From positions 124,001 to 188,000 of the forward strand of contig CANMMF010000008.1 of the NCBI GenBank assembly GCA_947498985.1: 64,000 nt of DNA, read 5' to 3'. Below are positions 36,104 through 44,290 of the stretch, piece by piece (within the stretch, counting starts at the first letter, position 1; each line of letters begins with the position of its first letter). Source of the stretch: an uncultured Paracoccaceae bacterium. GTDB taxonomy: Bacteria > Pseudomonadota > Alphaproteobacteria > Rhodobacterales > Rhodobacteraceae. The notes under the pieces were generated by a model. That model did no database searches. It saw only the letters and a program-made list of their open reading frames with translations, and was not told the DNA's origin. A program made the position numbers and the translations under genes.

Positions 36104-36832
36104 ATGAAACACCTTCTTCTTGGCACCGCGGCGCTCGCTGTCACCGCCTCCGTGGCCTTTGCCGAAAGCCACTCGGTTGTGCGCATGGGCACCGAGGGCG
36201 CCTACCCTCCGTTCAATTTCCTCAACGATGCCGGCGAAGTGGACGGGTTCGAGCGCGAACTGGGCGACGAGCTCTGTGCGCGCGCCGAGCTGACCTGCGA
36301 ATGGGTCACCAACGAGTGGGACAGCATCATCCCCAACCTCGTCAGCGGCAACTATGACGTGATCATCGCGGGCATGTCGATCACCGATGAGCGCGACGAG
36401 GTGATCGATTTCACCCAGAACTACACCCAGCCCGATCCCTCCTCCTATCTGGTGGTTGCGGGCAATGAAGGGCTCGACGTGACCGGCGCGGTGATCGCGG
36501 CGCAGACCAACACCATCCAGGCCGCCTTTGTCGCCCAGATGGGGGCAACGCTGGTGGAATTTGCCTCCCCCGACGAGACCATCGCCGCGGTGCGCAACGG
36601 CGAGGCCGACGCGGTTCTGGCCGATGACAGCTTCCTGACGCCGATTGCCGACGAAAGCGACGATCTGGTCAAGCTGGAGCGCGAAGAGCTGATCGGCGGC
36701 GGCATCGGTCTGGGTGTGCGCGAGAGCGACACCGAGCTGAAGGAGCAGTTCAACGCGGCGATCCAGTCGATGAAGGATGACGGCACGCTGAACACGCTTA
36801 TCGAGAAGTGGGAAGTCGGCGCGACGTTCTGA
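36104..36832 (+). CDS. Periplasmic amino-acid/opine-type substrate-binding protein
   Basis: Type 2 periplasmic binding protein of the polar amino acid family, 242 residues. A Sec signal peptide covers residues 1-20, cut after VAFA before ESHS. VVRMGTEGAYPPFNFLNDAG is the family signature, with ELGDELCARAELTCEW and YDVIIAGMSITDERDEVIDF following. It is probably the capture component for the permeases at 42479 and 43379. The ligand could be an amine or amino acid conjugate given the downstream catabolic genes, but this is inference. Confidence 0.92.
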   Translation: MKHLLLGTAALAVTASVAFAESHSVVRMGTEGAYPPFNFLNDAGEVDGFERELGDELCARAELTCEWVTNEWDSIIPNLVSGNYDVIIAGMSITDERDEVIDFTQNYTQPDPSSYLVVAGNEGLDVTGAVIAAQTNTIQAAFVAQMGATLVEFASPDETIAAVRNGEADAVLADDSFLTPIADESDDLVKLEREELIGGGIGLGVRESDTELKEQFNAAIQSMKDDGTLNTLIEKWEVGATF

Positions 36833-36836
36833 GACC

Positions 36837-37148
36837 ATGTGGGGGCCGATCACACGTCTGAGACGCTGGTTGGCCCCCCGACCGAAGACCGGCTACGTCG
36901 TCACGCTGTTGGCGGAGACAGGGCCGGAAGCGGGGTTGGAGATCGATGTCGGTGTGCGCACCCCGTCGCCCGAGACCGCCCGCGACCGCGCGCTGCATTT
37001 TGCCGAAACGCTGATGCCGGACCTGAGCTTCCGCCCCGTCGCGATGTGGGACGCCGAGGACCGCGACCTGGTGACCGGCGAGATCGTCGCACAGATCGGT
37101 CCGATCCGGCATCAGGGCCTCCCGTCGCCGTCCGGCATGGTGCCTTAG
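36837..37148 (+). CDS. Hypothetical protein coupled to the binding-protein gene
   Basis: 103 residues, family not recognised. Its ATG lies 4 bp after the binding protein stop. Basic N-terminus (MWGPITRLRRWLAPRPKTGY), then a likely alpha-beta domain with YVVTLLAETGPEAGLEIDVG and ARDRALHFAETLMPDLSF. No membrane helix. It is the last gene before the block that splits the transporter operon. Confidence 0.6.
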   Translation: MWGPITRLRRWLAPRPKTGYVVTLLAETGPEAGLEIDVGVRTPSPETARDRALHFAETLMPDLSFRPVAMWDAEDRDLVTGEIVAQIGPIRHQGLPSPSGMVP

Positions 37149-37232
37149 GGCGCGGCGCATGGGCTTTGTGTGGTTGCGACGTGACGTCTGAGCCTTTCGC
37201 TTGCGTCCTGGAGACCCGAACGCGCAATGCCG

Positions 37233-37484
37233 TCAACGGTGAAGCACGTGAGATTTCCCGGTCCAGATCGCCTCTTTCCGCCATACGCGGACCGTGTCTC
37301 CGGGGCGCACGAGGACAGGCGCCAGCTCGCGCATTGTCGCGCCAACCGTCTGACTTCCCGACCAGCCCGACATGTCCGGCACCATCGGCAGGAACACCGC
37401 GATGGCGATGACCGCGGCCAGCGTCTCCTCATCGGCAGAGATCACCGAACCCGCGATGACGTCGAGCACGACACTGGCCGAAAG
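37233..37484 (-). pseudogene. Remnant of an MgtE-type magnesium transporter
   Basis: On the minus strand, about 75 codons match the membrane domain of MgtE: VIAGSVISADEETLAAVIA, then FLPMVPDMSGWSGSQTVGAT and MRELAPVLVRPGDTVRVW. The conserved P-x-x-x-x-M-x-G-x-x-G-x-Q pattern is visible. The frame meets a TGA just upstream (37485-37487), and similarity ends after RVWRKEA, so both ends of the gene are missing. It sits between the ABC transporter genes and the mla operon, on the opposite strand. The rest of 37149-37780 shows no intact gene. Confidence 0.55.
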
Positions 37485-37780
37485 TCAGGCAAGCCTGCGC
37501 CGCGAGCGCAGTCATCGCGGGCATCGACTTGACCTGCTCGCGCAGGGGTCCGGCCTCGGGGTCGGGCGGGTGCGTCAGTTGCGGCGGCTCGGCGAGGTCT
37601 GTGTGCTGTGACATGGCGCATATCCTTCCGGTTCGGGGGCGTGTCGCGACGGCGGGCGGATGCTCGGACCGCCGCCCTGCCCCCTTGGCACCGGGCGCGC
37701 GACGTCCTCACCGCCTTCCTTTGACACCACGCAGCCGCGCATGGCGAAACAGCGTGCCGACGCCCCGGGCCCGGTCCCAC

Positions 37781-38941
37781 ATGGCAGGCCAGGCGCGGCA
37801 TCCGGACGTGAGGCAAAATGCGGGGTTCTCTCTGGCGGATGGGCCTGAAACGATTGCATTCATGATCGTGCATCTTTCAGGCCGGCTGGTGGTCGCAAGG
37901 CTCGAGGCCATTCGGGCGCAGGTCGCAGCCGCAGCGCCGGTGGCCGATCTCACGCTCGATCTGTCGGGCGTCGATGCCATGGACACCGCCGGTGCCTGGC
38001 TGGTCATCGACGCGCAGAGCCGGATCCAGCAGCGCGGCGGAAGCTGCCAGATCGTCGGAGCGTCGCCCCTGCACCGCGAGCTTCTGGACGTGGTGCGCCG
38101 GAACATCCCGCAAAGCGCGCCCGCCGGGACGCCGCCGTCCGGCCTTCTCGACTGGCTGGAGAAGATCGGCCGCAAGACCTGGAGCGGCATCCGGAGCCTT
38201 GTCGAGATGCTCGGATTTCTCGGCCTTGTGGTGGCGCGGCTGGGCGGTGTCCTGCGCCATCCCGGACGGTTGCGCCTGACCTCGCTTGTGCACCACATGC
38301 AGGAAATCGGATTCAACGCCATCCCCATCGTGTCGCTGATGGCGTTCCTGATCGGCGTGGTCATGGCGTTTCAGGGCGCCGTTCAGCTGCGCCAGTTCGG
38401 GGCGGAGGTGTTTGTCGTCGATCTGATCGCCATTTCGGTGCTGCGGGAACTGGGCATCCTGCTGACCGCGATCATCGTGGCGGGCCGGTCGGGGGCGGCC
38501 TTCACCGCGTCCATCGGCTCGATGAAGATGCGCGAAGAGATCGACGCCATGCAGACCCTCGGCCTCGATCCCATCGAGGTGCTGGTGCTGCCGCGCGTGC
38601 TGGCGCTGGTCTTGGTGCTGCCGCTGCTGGGCTTTGTGGCCGATGTCATGGGCCTGCTGGGCGGGGCCATGATGTCCTGGATCGAACTGGGCGTGTCGCC
38701 GGGCATGTTCCGCACCCGACTCTACGAGTCGGTGGATGTCTGGCACTACATCGTCGGCCTGATCAAGGCGCCGGTCTTTGCGGTGATCATCGGAATTGTC
38801 GGCTGTTACGAAGGCATGAAGGTCGGCGGCGACGCGGAATCGCTGGGGCGGCTGACATCGACCTCGGTTGTGCTGTCGATCTTTCTGGTGATCGTGGCGG
38901 ACGCGCTCTTTTCGATCTTTTTCGCCGTTGTCGGTGTGTGA
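37781..38941 (+). CDS. mlaE: MlaE-type lipid ABC transporter permease with fused N-terminal STAS domain
   Basis: Inner-membrane permease of a retrograde/anterograde phospholipid transporter, about 386 residues. An N-terminal STAS domain (HLSGRLVVARLEAI, then LDLSGVDAMDTAGAWLVIDA) replaces the separate MlaB protein. The MlaE domain follows: MQEIGFNAIPIVSLMAFLIG, ELGILLTAIIVAGRSGAAF, MREEIDAMQTLGLDPIEVLV and IVGCYEGMKVGGDAESLG. The start is unclear: ATG 37781 keeps the first STAS strand; GTG 37808 or ATG 37862 are alternatives, and none has a good ribosome site. Its stop overlaps the mlaF start. Confidence 0.9.
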   Translation: MAGQARHPDVRQNAGFSLADGPETIAFMIVHLSGRLVVARLEAIRAQVAAAAPVADLTLDLSGVDAMDTAGAWLVIDAQSRIQQRGGSCQIVGASPLHRELLDVVRRNIPQSAPAGTPPSGLLDWLEKIGRKTWSGIRSLVEMLGFLGLVVARLGGVLRHPGRLRLTSLVHHMQEIGFNAIPIVSLMAFLIGVVMAFQGAVQLRQFGAEVFVVDLIAISVLRELGILLTAIIVAGRSGAAFTASIGSMKMREEIDAMQTLGLDPIEVLVLPRVLALVLVLPLLGFVADVMGLLGGAMMSWIELGVSPGMFRTRLYESVDVWHYIVGLIKAPVFAVIIGIVGCYEGMKVGGDAESLGRLTSTSVVLSIFLVIVADALFSIFFAVVGV

Positions 38942-39720
38942 TGGCGCAGCCGCGCGACGCCATCATCGAGGTCCGCGGATTGCGCACGCAATTCGGCAGT
39001 CATGTGGTCCACGAGGGTCTCGATCTCGACGTCTACCGAGGCGAGGTGCTGGGTGTCGTGGGCGGGTCGGGCACCGGGAAATCGGTTCTGCTGCGCGCCA
39101 TCGTCGGGCTGGTGCAACCGGCGGCGGGTCATGTGAGCGTGTTCGGCACCGACATGCTGCGGGCCTCGGAAGAGACACGCCAGAAGATCGAGCAGCGCTG
39201 GGGCGTGATGTTCCAGGACGGCGCGCTCTTTTCCTCGCTGACGGTGCGCGAAAATGTCGAGGTGCCGATGCGCGAACAGACCGATCTTGCGCCCGCAACC
39301 CGGCGGGCACTGGCCGAGCTCAAGATCTCCATGGTCGGGCTGCCGCCAATTGCCTGCGACAAGTACCCTTCCGAGCTTTCGGGCGGCATGCGCAAACGCG
39401 CCGGGCTCGCGCGCGCGCTGGCGCTCGACCCGGAGATCGTGTTTCTCGATGAGCCCACCGCCGGGCTTGACCCGATTGGCGCATCCGCCTTTGATGCGCT
39501 CATCAAGAAGCTGCAGACGACGCTGGGCCTCACTGTCTTCTTGGTGACGCATGACCTCGACACCCTGCACGCGATCTGCGACCGGATCGCGGTGCTTGCC
39601 GAAAAGCGGGTCTTCGTCACCGGCACGATGACCGACATGCTGCAGGTGGACCAGCCTTGGGTACACGAGTATTTTCATGGCCCCAGAGCCCGCGCGTCGG
39701 GCATTGGGACGAAGGGCTGA
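38941..39720 (+). CDS. mlaF: MlaF-type lipid ABC transporter ATPase
   Basis: Cytoplasmic ATPase of the Mla complex, 259 residues. Walker A is VVGGSGTGKSVLLRAI, Q-loop WGVMFQDGALFSSLTV, signature ELSGGMRKRAGLARAL, Walker B EIVFLDEPTAGLDPIG, and switch His in FLVTHDLDTLHA. The FQDGALFSSLTV stretch is typical of MlaF rather than of nutrient importers. The start overlaps the mlaE stop (TGATG). Confidence 0.94.
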   Translation: MAQPRDAIIEVRGLRTQFGSHVVHEGLDLDVYRGEVLGVVGGSGTGKSVLLRAIVGLVQPAAGHVSVFGTDMLRASEETRQKIEQRWGVMFQDGALFSSLTVRENVEVPMREQTDLAPATRRALAELKISMVGLPPIACDKYPSELSGGMRKRAGLARALALDPEIVFLDEPTAGLDPIGASAFDALIKKLQTTLGLTVFLVTHDLDTLHAICDRIAVLAEKRVFVTGTMTDMLQVDQPWVHEYFHGPRARASGIGTKG

Positions 39721-39748
39721 CCGAAGGCTGACCGAGGGCTGAGAACGG

Positions 39749-41491
39749 ATGGAAACCAGGGCCAATTTCGTGCTGATCGGCGCCGTAACGGTGCTGGGGC
39801 TGCTCGGCCTGCTGGGTCTGCTGGTCTGGTTCGCCAAGGTCGAGATCGACCGCCAATATGCGGTCTACGAGGTGCTGTTCGACAGCGTCTCGGGTCTCGG
39901 GATGGCGGCGGATGTGCGCTATAACGGGCTGTCGGTGGGTCAGGTGACCGGGCTAGATCTGGACGCCGAGGATCCGGGCAAGGTGCGTGTCCGGATCGAG
40001 GTGGCGGCAGACACGCCGGTCAAGACCGACACGCTGGCGCAGTTGAACTCGCAAGGTGTCACCGGGGTCGCCTTCGTGGCGCTGACCGGCGGCTCACCGG
40101 GGGCACCGGCGTTGCGCGATCCCGAGGATCCGACCGCCATTCCGGTGATCGAGGCGCAGCGCTCGGTTGTGCAGGCGCTCACCGAAGACGCCCCCGATCT
40201 GGTGGCCGAAGCGGTCGAGGCGATCCGCGAGGTCCGGAGTTTTCTGGATGAGGACAACCGCGCCTCCGTCTCCAACCTGTTGAAAAACCTCGAAAGTGCC
40301 TCAGGCAAGCTGGAAACCGCGCTGGCGGATTTTTCCGACATTTCCCGCACCGTGTCCGACGGCACGGCGGAGATATCGAAATTCACCGGACGGCTCGACG
40401 AGATCGGAACGACCGTGCAGACCTCGCTGCTGAAGGTGAACGAGACACTGGACGCGGTACAGCGCGCCATTTCCGAGATCGAGCCGATGATGGCATCGGC
40501 CACCGCCGCCTTCACCACCGCCGAAGCGACCATCGGCGACGTGGACGGCTTTGTGCAGACCCGCGTGCCGGAGCTTGCCGACGCTCTTTCGGCGGCGCTG
40601 TTGTCGATCGAGACGGCCACGCAGGAGGTGCAGGCCCAACTGGACGGCGTTCTGGCGCAATTCGGCGGCACGGCCGAGATCGCAACGCAGCGGCTGACCG
40701 ATCTGCAGGCGACGATGGCCACGCTCGATCTGACGCTGGCAGAGGCGCGCCTGTCGCTGGCCGCGGTGGAAAGCGCCTCGGTCAGTTTCCAGGGACTGGT
40801 GGACGGCGACGGCACCGCACTGGTGCGTGAGGCGCGCGCGACGCTGGCGTCGGTGCAGGAGGCGATCTCGGGGCTGGACAGGATGCTGAGCGAAGACGTG
40901 CCCGCCATCATGACGGATATCCGCGGCGCGGTGACCTCCGCCACAAGCGTGGTCGAGCAGGTCTCGACCGATATCAGCGCCTTCACCACGCGGCTTGATC
41001 CGCTGGCAGAGAGCGCCGCGGACACGCTGACAACCGCGACCGAAACGCTGCAGAACGCCAACCGGACGCTGGGCAATCTCGACACCGCGCTTGCGGCGAC
41101 GGAAGAGACGCTGGGCGCCGCTCAGGGCAGTTTTGCCAGGGCCGACGCGATCATCGACACCGATCTGGCCCCGGCGATCAGCGATGCGCGCACCGCGGCG
41201 GCGCAGTTCGGGCAGACCATGGCCCGCGTTTCCGACGACCTGCCAGCAATCACCGCCGACTTGCGCGATGTCATGGCGCGGGCGGTCGCGGTGATCGAGA
41301 GTGTCGACAGGGCGGTCGCGACAAGCGCGCCGCCGATCGAGAGTTTTGCGCGCACCGGGCTGCCGGAATTCACCAGCTTCGCGCGCGAGGCGCAGCAACT
41401 GGTCACCCGGCTGGAACAGCTGGCCCGGAAAATGGAGCGCGATCCGGCGCGGTTCTTCTTCGGCAACAACGTGCCCGAGTTCAGGAGATAA
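39749..41491 (+). CDS. mlaD: Long MlaD/MCE-domain protein
   Basis: Periplasmic lipid-binding component, 580 residues, about three times E. coli MlaD. One N-terminal membrane anchor (residues 7-29, VLIGAVTVLGLLGLLGLLV) is followed by one MCE domain (about residues 35-115; YEVLFDSVSGLGMAADVRYN, then VTGVAFVALTGG). The remaining 450 or so residues are Ala/Thr/Ser-rich and predicted almost wholly helical or coiled coil, suggesting a long periplasmic barrel or tether. The C-terminus KMERDPARFFFGNNVPEF is characteristic of this long MCE class. Confidence 0.92.
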   Translation: METRANFVLIGAVTVLGLLGLLGLLVWFAKVEIDRQYAVYEVLFDSVSGLGMAADVRYNGLSVGQVTGLDLDAEDPGKVRVRIEVAADTPVKTDTLAQLNSQGVTGVAFVALTGGSPGAPALRDPEDPTAIPVIEAQRSVVQALTEDAPDLVAEAVEAIREVRSFLDEDNRASVSNLLKNLESASGKLETALADFSDISRTVSDGTAEISKFTGRLDEIGTTVQTSLLKVNETLDAVQRAISEIEPMMASATAAFTTAEATIGDVDGFVQTRVPELADALSAALLSIETATQEVQAQLDGVLAQFGGTAEIATQRLTDLQATMATLDLTLAEARLSLAAVESASVSFQGLVDGDGTALVREARATLASVQEAISGLDRMLSEDVPAIMTDIRGAVTSATSVVEQVSTDISAFTTRLDPLAESAADTLTTATETLQNANRTLGNLDTALAATEETLGAAQGSFARADAIIDTDLAPAISDARTAAAQFGQTMARVSDDLPAITADLRDVMARAVAVIESVDRAVATSAPPIESFARTGLPEFTSFAREAQQLVTRLEQLARKMERDPARFFFGNNVPEFRR

Positions 41492-41497
41492 CCGACC

Positions 41498-42121
41498 ATG
41501 ACTGCACGCGGTGTTTTGCGCCTGGCGGCCTTGACGCTGGGGCTGGGCCTTCTGGCCGGATGCTCTGCCCTCTCGAGCCTGGAGGCCTCGTCAAAGCCGC
41601 TGGACACATTCGAGTTGACCGCGCTGCCCGCAGGCACCGTGTCCGCCCCGCGCGGCGGGCGCCATCTGGAGGTGGCGGTGCCCACCGCGACCGGCGCGCT
41701 GACCAGCGACCGTATCGTGATCAAGCCGACGCCGCTTCAGGTACAATCGCTGCCCGGCGCGCGCTGGATCAACGACACGACGGAGCATGTGCAGCTTTTG
41801 CTGGTGCGCTCGCTGGCCAATTCCGGTCGGTTCGCGCTGGTCACCGGCGCGGGCGCGGGCCCGTCGCCGGATTACGTGCTGATGGTGGATCTGCAGGCCT
41901 TTCAGGCGGAAATTACCGGCGACACCGTGACGGTTGAAGTGCGGATGACCCTGACATTGCTGGACGACAGGGATGGCCGGGTGATGGCGTCGCGCGGGTT
42001 CAGCAACAGCACCGCCGTGGCCGGCACCGGCACGGAGCTTGTGGTGTCCGCCTTCGACGCCATCATGACGCGCCAGTTGACGGATGTGGTGGGCTGGCTG
42101 GCCCGGGCGCCCGTGTCCTGA
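41498..42121 (+). CDS. ABC-type transport auxiliary lipoprotein of the Mla operon
   Basis: PqiC/DUF330-type lipoprotein, 207 residues. The signal peptide ends in lipobox LLAGC, so Cys at about residue 22 is lipidated; the lack of Asp at +2 fits outer membrane sorting. LEVAVPTATGALTSDRIVIK and WINDTTEHVQLLLVRSLANS are the conserved core. It is 6 bp after mlaD and probably bridges the long MlaD tail to the outer membrane. No MlaA or MlaC homologue is present here. Confidence 0.88.
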   Translation: MTARGVLRLAALTLGLGLLAGCSALSSLEASSKPLDTFELTALPAGTVSAPRGGRHLEVAVPTATGALTSDRIVIKPTPLQVQSLPGARWINDTTEHVQLLLVRSLANSGRFALVTGAGAGPSPDYVLMVDLQAFQAEITGDTVTVEVRMTLTLLDDRDGRVMASRGFSNSTAVAGTGTELVVSAFDAIMTRQLTDVVGWLARAPVS

Positions 42122-42478
42122 GGGGACGGGACTGCGGACCCCCGGGAGGCACTGATCCGGTACCGAGGCACCACCGAAACGGTCCGCGACGCGCGTATTC
42201 CGCGTCCCCGCAACCTCCCGCGAAGCGCGCATCGCCGACGCCAGACCGCTCCGACCCGCCCGGCAGCGCCCAAAGACACCGCAAATCCCTGCCATCCGAC
42301 CGCTCTTTGCGGCCCGCGCCACGGGGCATCACGTTTCAACTGGCGCAGGCGCGCAAAAAAGACCATCCTGCGGTGAAGATCACGATCCGGGGCAGGCACA
42401 ATCTTTTCTTACTGTTCAGACCCTTCGACGCTTGATGGCCTGACCTGGCTCTCGTGCTACCTGACCACCGGCAAACAC
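42122..42478. other. Junction region between the mla operon and the amino-acid permease
   Basis: 357 bp without an intact gene. The last 100 bp are open in the frame of the next permease back to 42377 (a TGA lies at 42374-42376) and read IFSYCSDPSTLDGLTWLSCY and LTTGKH just before its first ATG. This looks like authentic permease N-terminus. No ATG, GTG or TTG occurs in this stretch. Confidence 0.5.
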
Positions 42479-43282
42479 ATGTCGATCTACTGGTCGGTCG
42501 GCACCGTGCTGTTGCTGCTGGCGATCACCGCGCCCACCGCGCTGGCCTTCGGCTTTGGCGGTGCGACGGCGGCGCGCTCGCGGGTGGCGCCGCTGCGCTG
42601 GTTCGGCAAGAGCTATATCGCGGTGGTGCGCGGCGTGCCCGACATCGCGTTTTTCCTGTTCTTCGTGATTGCGCTCGATCAGGGGTTCGAATGGCTGCGC
42701 CACCAGGTCAAATGCCCCGACTGGCCGGATCCGGTGCGGCAGGGCAACGATTTTGTGGTCTGCGACGCGGCCAAGCTGCCGCTGGGCAATGCCGCGCAAT
42801 GGGTGCACGAGACCTATGGCTTCTTTCTTGCGGTGCTGACCTTTGCCATCGTCTTCGGCGCCTTTGCGGCCAACGTGCTTTTTGGCGCCATGCGCTCGGT
42901 GCCACGTACCCAGATCGAGACCGCGGAGGCCTATGGCATGTCGCCGCGCCAGTCGTTCTGGCGCATCCTGGTGCCGCAGATGTGGGTCTATGCGCTGCCG
43001 GGCCTGTCGAACCTCTGGATGGTGCTGATCAAGGCCACGCCGCTGCTGTTTCTGCTGGGGGTCGAGGACATCGTCTACTGGGCGCGCGAGCTTGGCGGCT
43101 CTAAGACCGCGCGCTTCACCGATTACCCGCATCCCGACTGGCGGGTCTGGTATTTTCTGGCGCTGCTGGTGTTTTACCTGATCTTCACGCGGATCTCCGA
43201 ACTGGTGCTCGACCGGATCATGGCGCGGCTCACGCATGGCCAGGCGACCACCGGCGGCGAAGCCCAGAGGAAAGCGGCGTGA
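42479..43282 (+). CDS. Amino-acid/opine ABC transporter permease 1 (start possibly displaced)
   Basis: HisMQ-type inner-membrane permease, 267 residues from the first ATG, with about five helices. The EAA cytoplasmic loop is QIETAEAYGMSPRQSFWRIL near residue 142. AFFLFFVIALDQGFEWLRHQ and IKATPLLFLLGVEDIVYWAR are typical of this family. The ATG at 42479 has no ribosome site, and the reading frame upstream continues with plausible N-terminal sequence (from about 42401) but no standard start. It partners the permease at 43379 and the ATPase at 35211. Confidence 0.85.
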   Translation: MSIYWSVGTVLLLLAITAPTALAFGFGGATAARSRVAPLRWFGKSYIAVVRGVPDIAFFLFFVIALDQGFEWLRHQVKCPDWPDPVRQGNDFVVCDAAKLPLGNAAQWVHETYGFFLAVLTFAIVFGAFAANVLFGAMRSVPRTQIETAEAYGMSPRQSFWRILVPQMWVYALPGLSNLWMVLIKATPLLFLLGVEDIVYWARELGGSKTARFTDYPHPDWRVWYFLALLVFYLIFTRISELVLDRIMARLTHGQATTGGEAQRKAA

Positions 43283-43298
43283 GCGCGGCGGGTGTTGC

Positions 43299-43362
43299 CG
43301 GGGGGCGCTGCCCCCGCCGCGGCAAGCCGCGACTCCCCCGGGATATTTCCGGCCCAAAGAAA
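43299..43362 (-). repeat. Dispersed Rhodobacterales intergenic repeat, copy 3
   Basis: On the minus strand: GTTTCTTTGGGCCGGAAATA, then TCCCGGGGGAG, then two hairpins, CGCGGC-TT-GCCGCG and GGGGGC-AGC-GCCCCC. It fills the gap between the two permease genes. Confidence 0.7.
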
Positions 43363-43378
43363 CACGGGGGACGCTGAG

Positions 43379-44185
43379 ATGTCGTGCTGGGAGACCATCG
43401 CCGATTACGGGTTGCGCTCGTTGGGGATCGGCGAGCGGCTGTTGCCTCGGGACAATTTCACGCTCTGCCAGCAGGTGGTGCTGATCGGCTCGGGCATGAT
43501 CTGGAACGTCTATTTCGGGGTGCTGGCGCTTTGCAGCGGGTTTTTCCTGGCCACGGGCGTGGCGCTTGGCAAGGCCTCGCGCATCTGGTGGCTGCGCAAG
43601 CCCAGCGAATGGTTCATCTTCGTGTTCCGCGGCAGCCCGCTGTTTATTCAGTTCTTCTTTGCCTATTTCCTGTTTCTGAGCCTGAAATCGGTCTCGCCGG
43701 TGTTCGATCCGTTCACCGCCGCCTGGCTCGGCGCGCTGATCGTGCTCTTTCTCAACACCGCCGCCTATTCCGGAGAGATCTTCTACGGCGCGCTGCAATC
43801 CATTCCCAAGGGCGATATGGAGGCGGCGGATGCCTACGGCTTCACCGGCTGGATGCGGTTTCGCAAGATCACCTGGCCCACCATGCTGCGGCTGGCCTGG
43901 CCCGCCTATACCAACGAGGCGATCTTTCTCTTTCATGCCACCACGCTGGTCTATTTCTCGGGGTTTCCGGCGTGGCAGCAAAAGGGCGACGCGCTTTATT
44001 ACGCGAGCTATTTCGCCGACAAGACATTCAACCCGTTTGTGCCCTACCCCATTCTGGCGGGCTATTTCATCGTGCTGACGCTGCTGGTGATCGGGCTTTT
44101 CGGCGTGGTGAACGCGCGGCTGAGCCGGCATCTGCCGCAGGACGCGCGGCGCAGGCTGAAGCCGCGGCCCAACCTCATGCGCTAG
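43379..44185 (+). CDS. Amino-acid/opine ABC transporter permease 2
   Basis: HisMQ-type permease, 268 residues, about five helices. It begins MSCWETIADYGLRSLGIGER. The EAA loop is DMEAADAYGFTGWMRFRKIT near residue 143. EWFIFVFRGSPLFIQFFFAY and LNTAAYSGEIFYGALQSIPK are strongly conserved family stretches. ATG 43379 is used; an upstream in-frame extension is repeat-derived and discarded. With the preceding permease it would form the membrane heterodimer. Confidence 0.92.
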   Translation: MSCWETIADYGLRSLGIGERLLPRDNFTLCQQVVLIGSGMIWNVYFGVLALCSGFFLATGVALGKASRIWWLRKPSEWFIFVFRGSPLFIQFFFAYFLFLSLKSVSPVFDPFTAAWLGALIVLFLNTAAYSGEIFYGALQSIPKGDMEAADAYGFTGWMRFRKITWPTMLRLAWPAYTNEAIFLFHATTLVYFSGFPAWQQKGDALYYASYFADKTFNPFVPYPILAGYFIVLTLLVIGLFGVVNARLSRHLPQDARRRLKPRPNLMR

Positions 44186-44290
44186 CCGTCCCGGCCTGTC
44201 GGGCGTGGGTGCGGGCGCGGTATCAGCGCTCTTGCCAGCACCCCGCGGCTTGCGTATGAATTTGATCAAATTCACCCCATGAGGCCCCCG

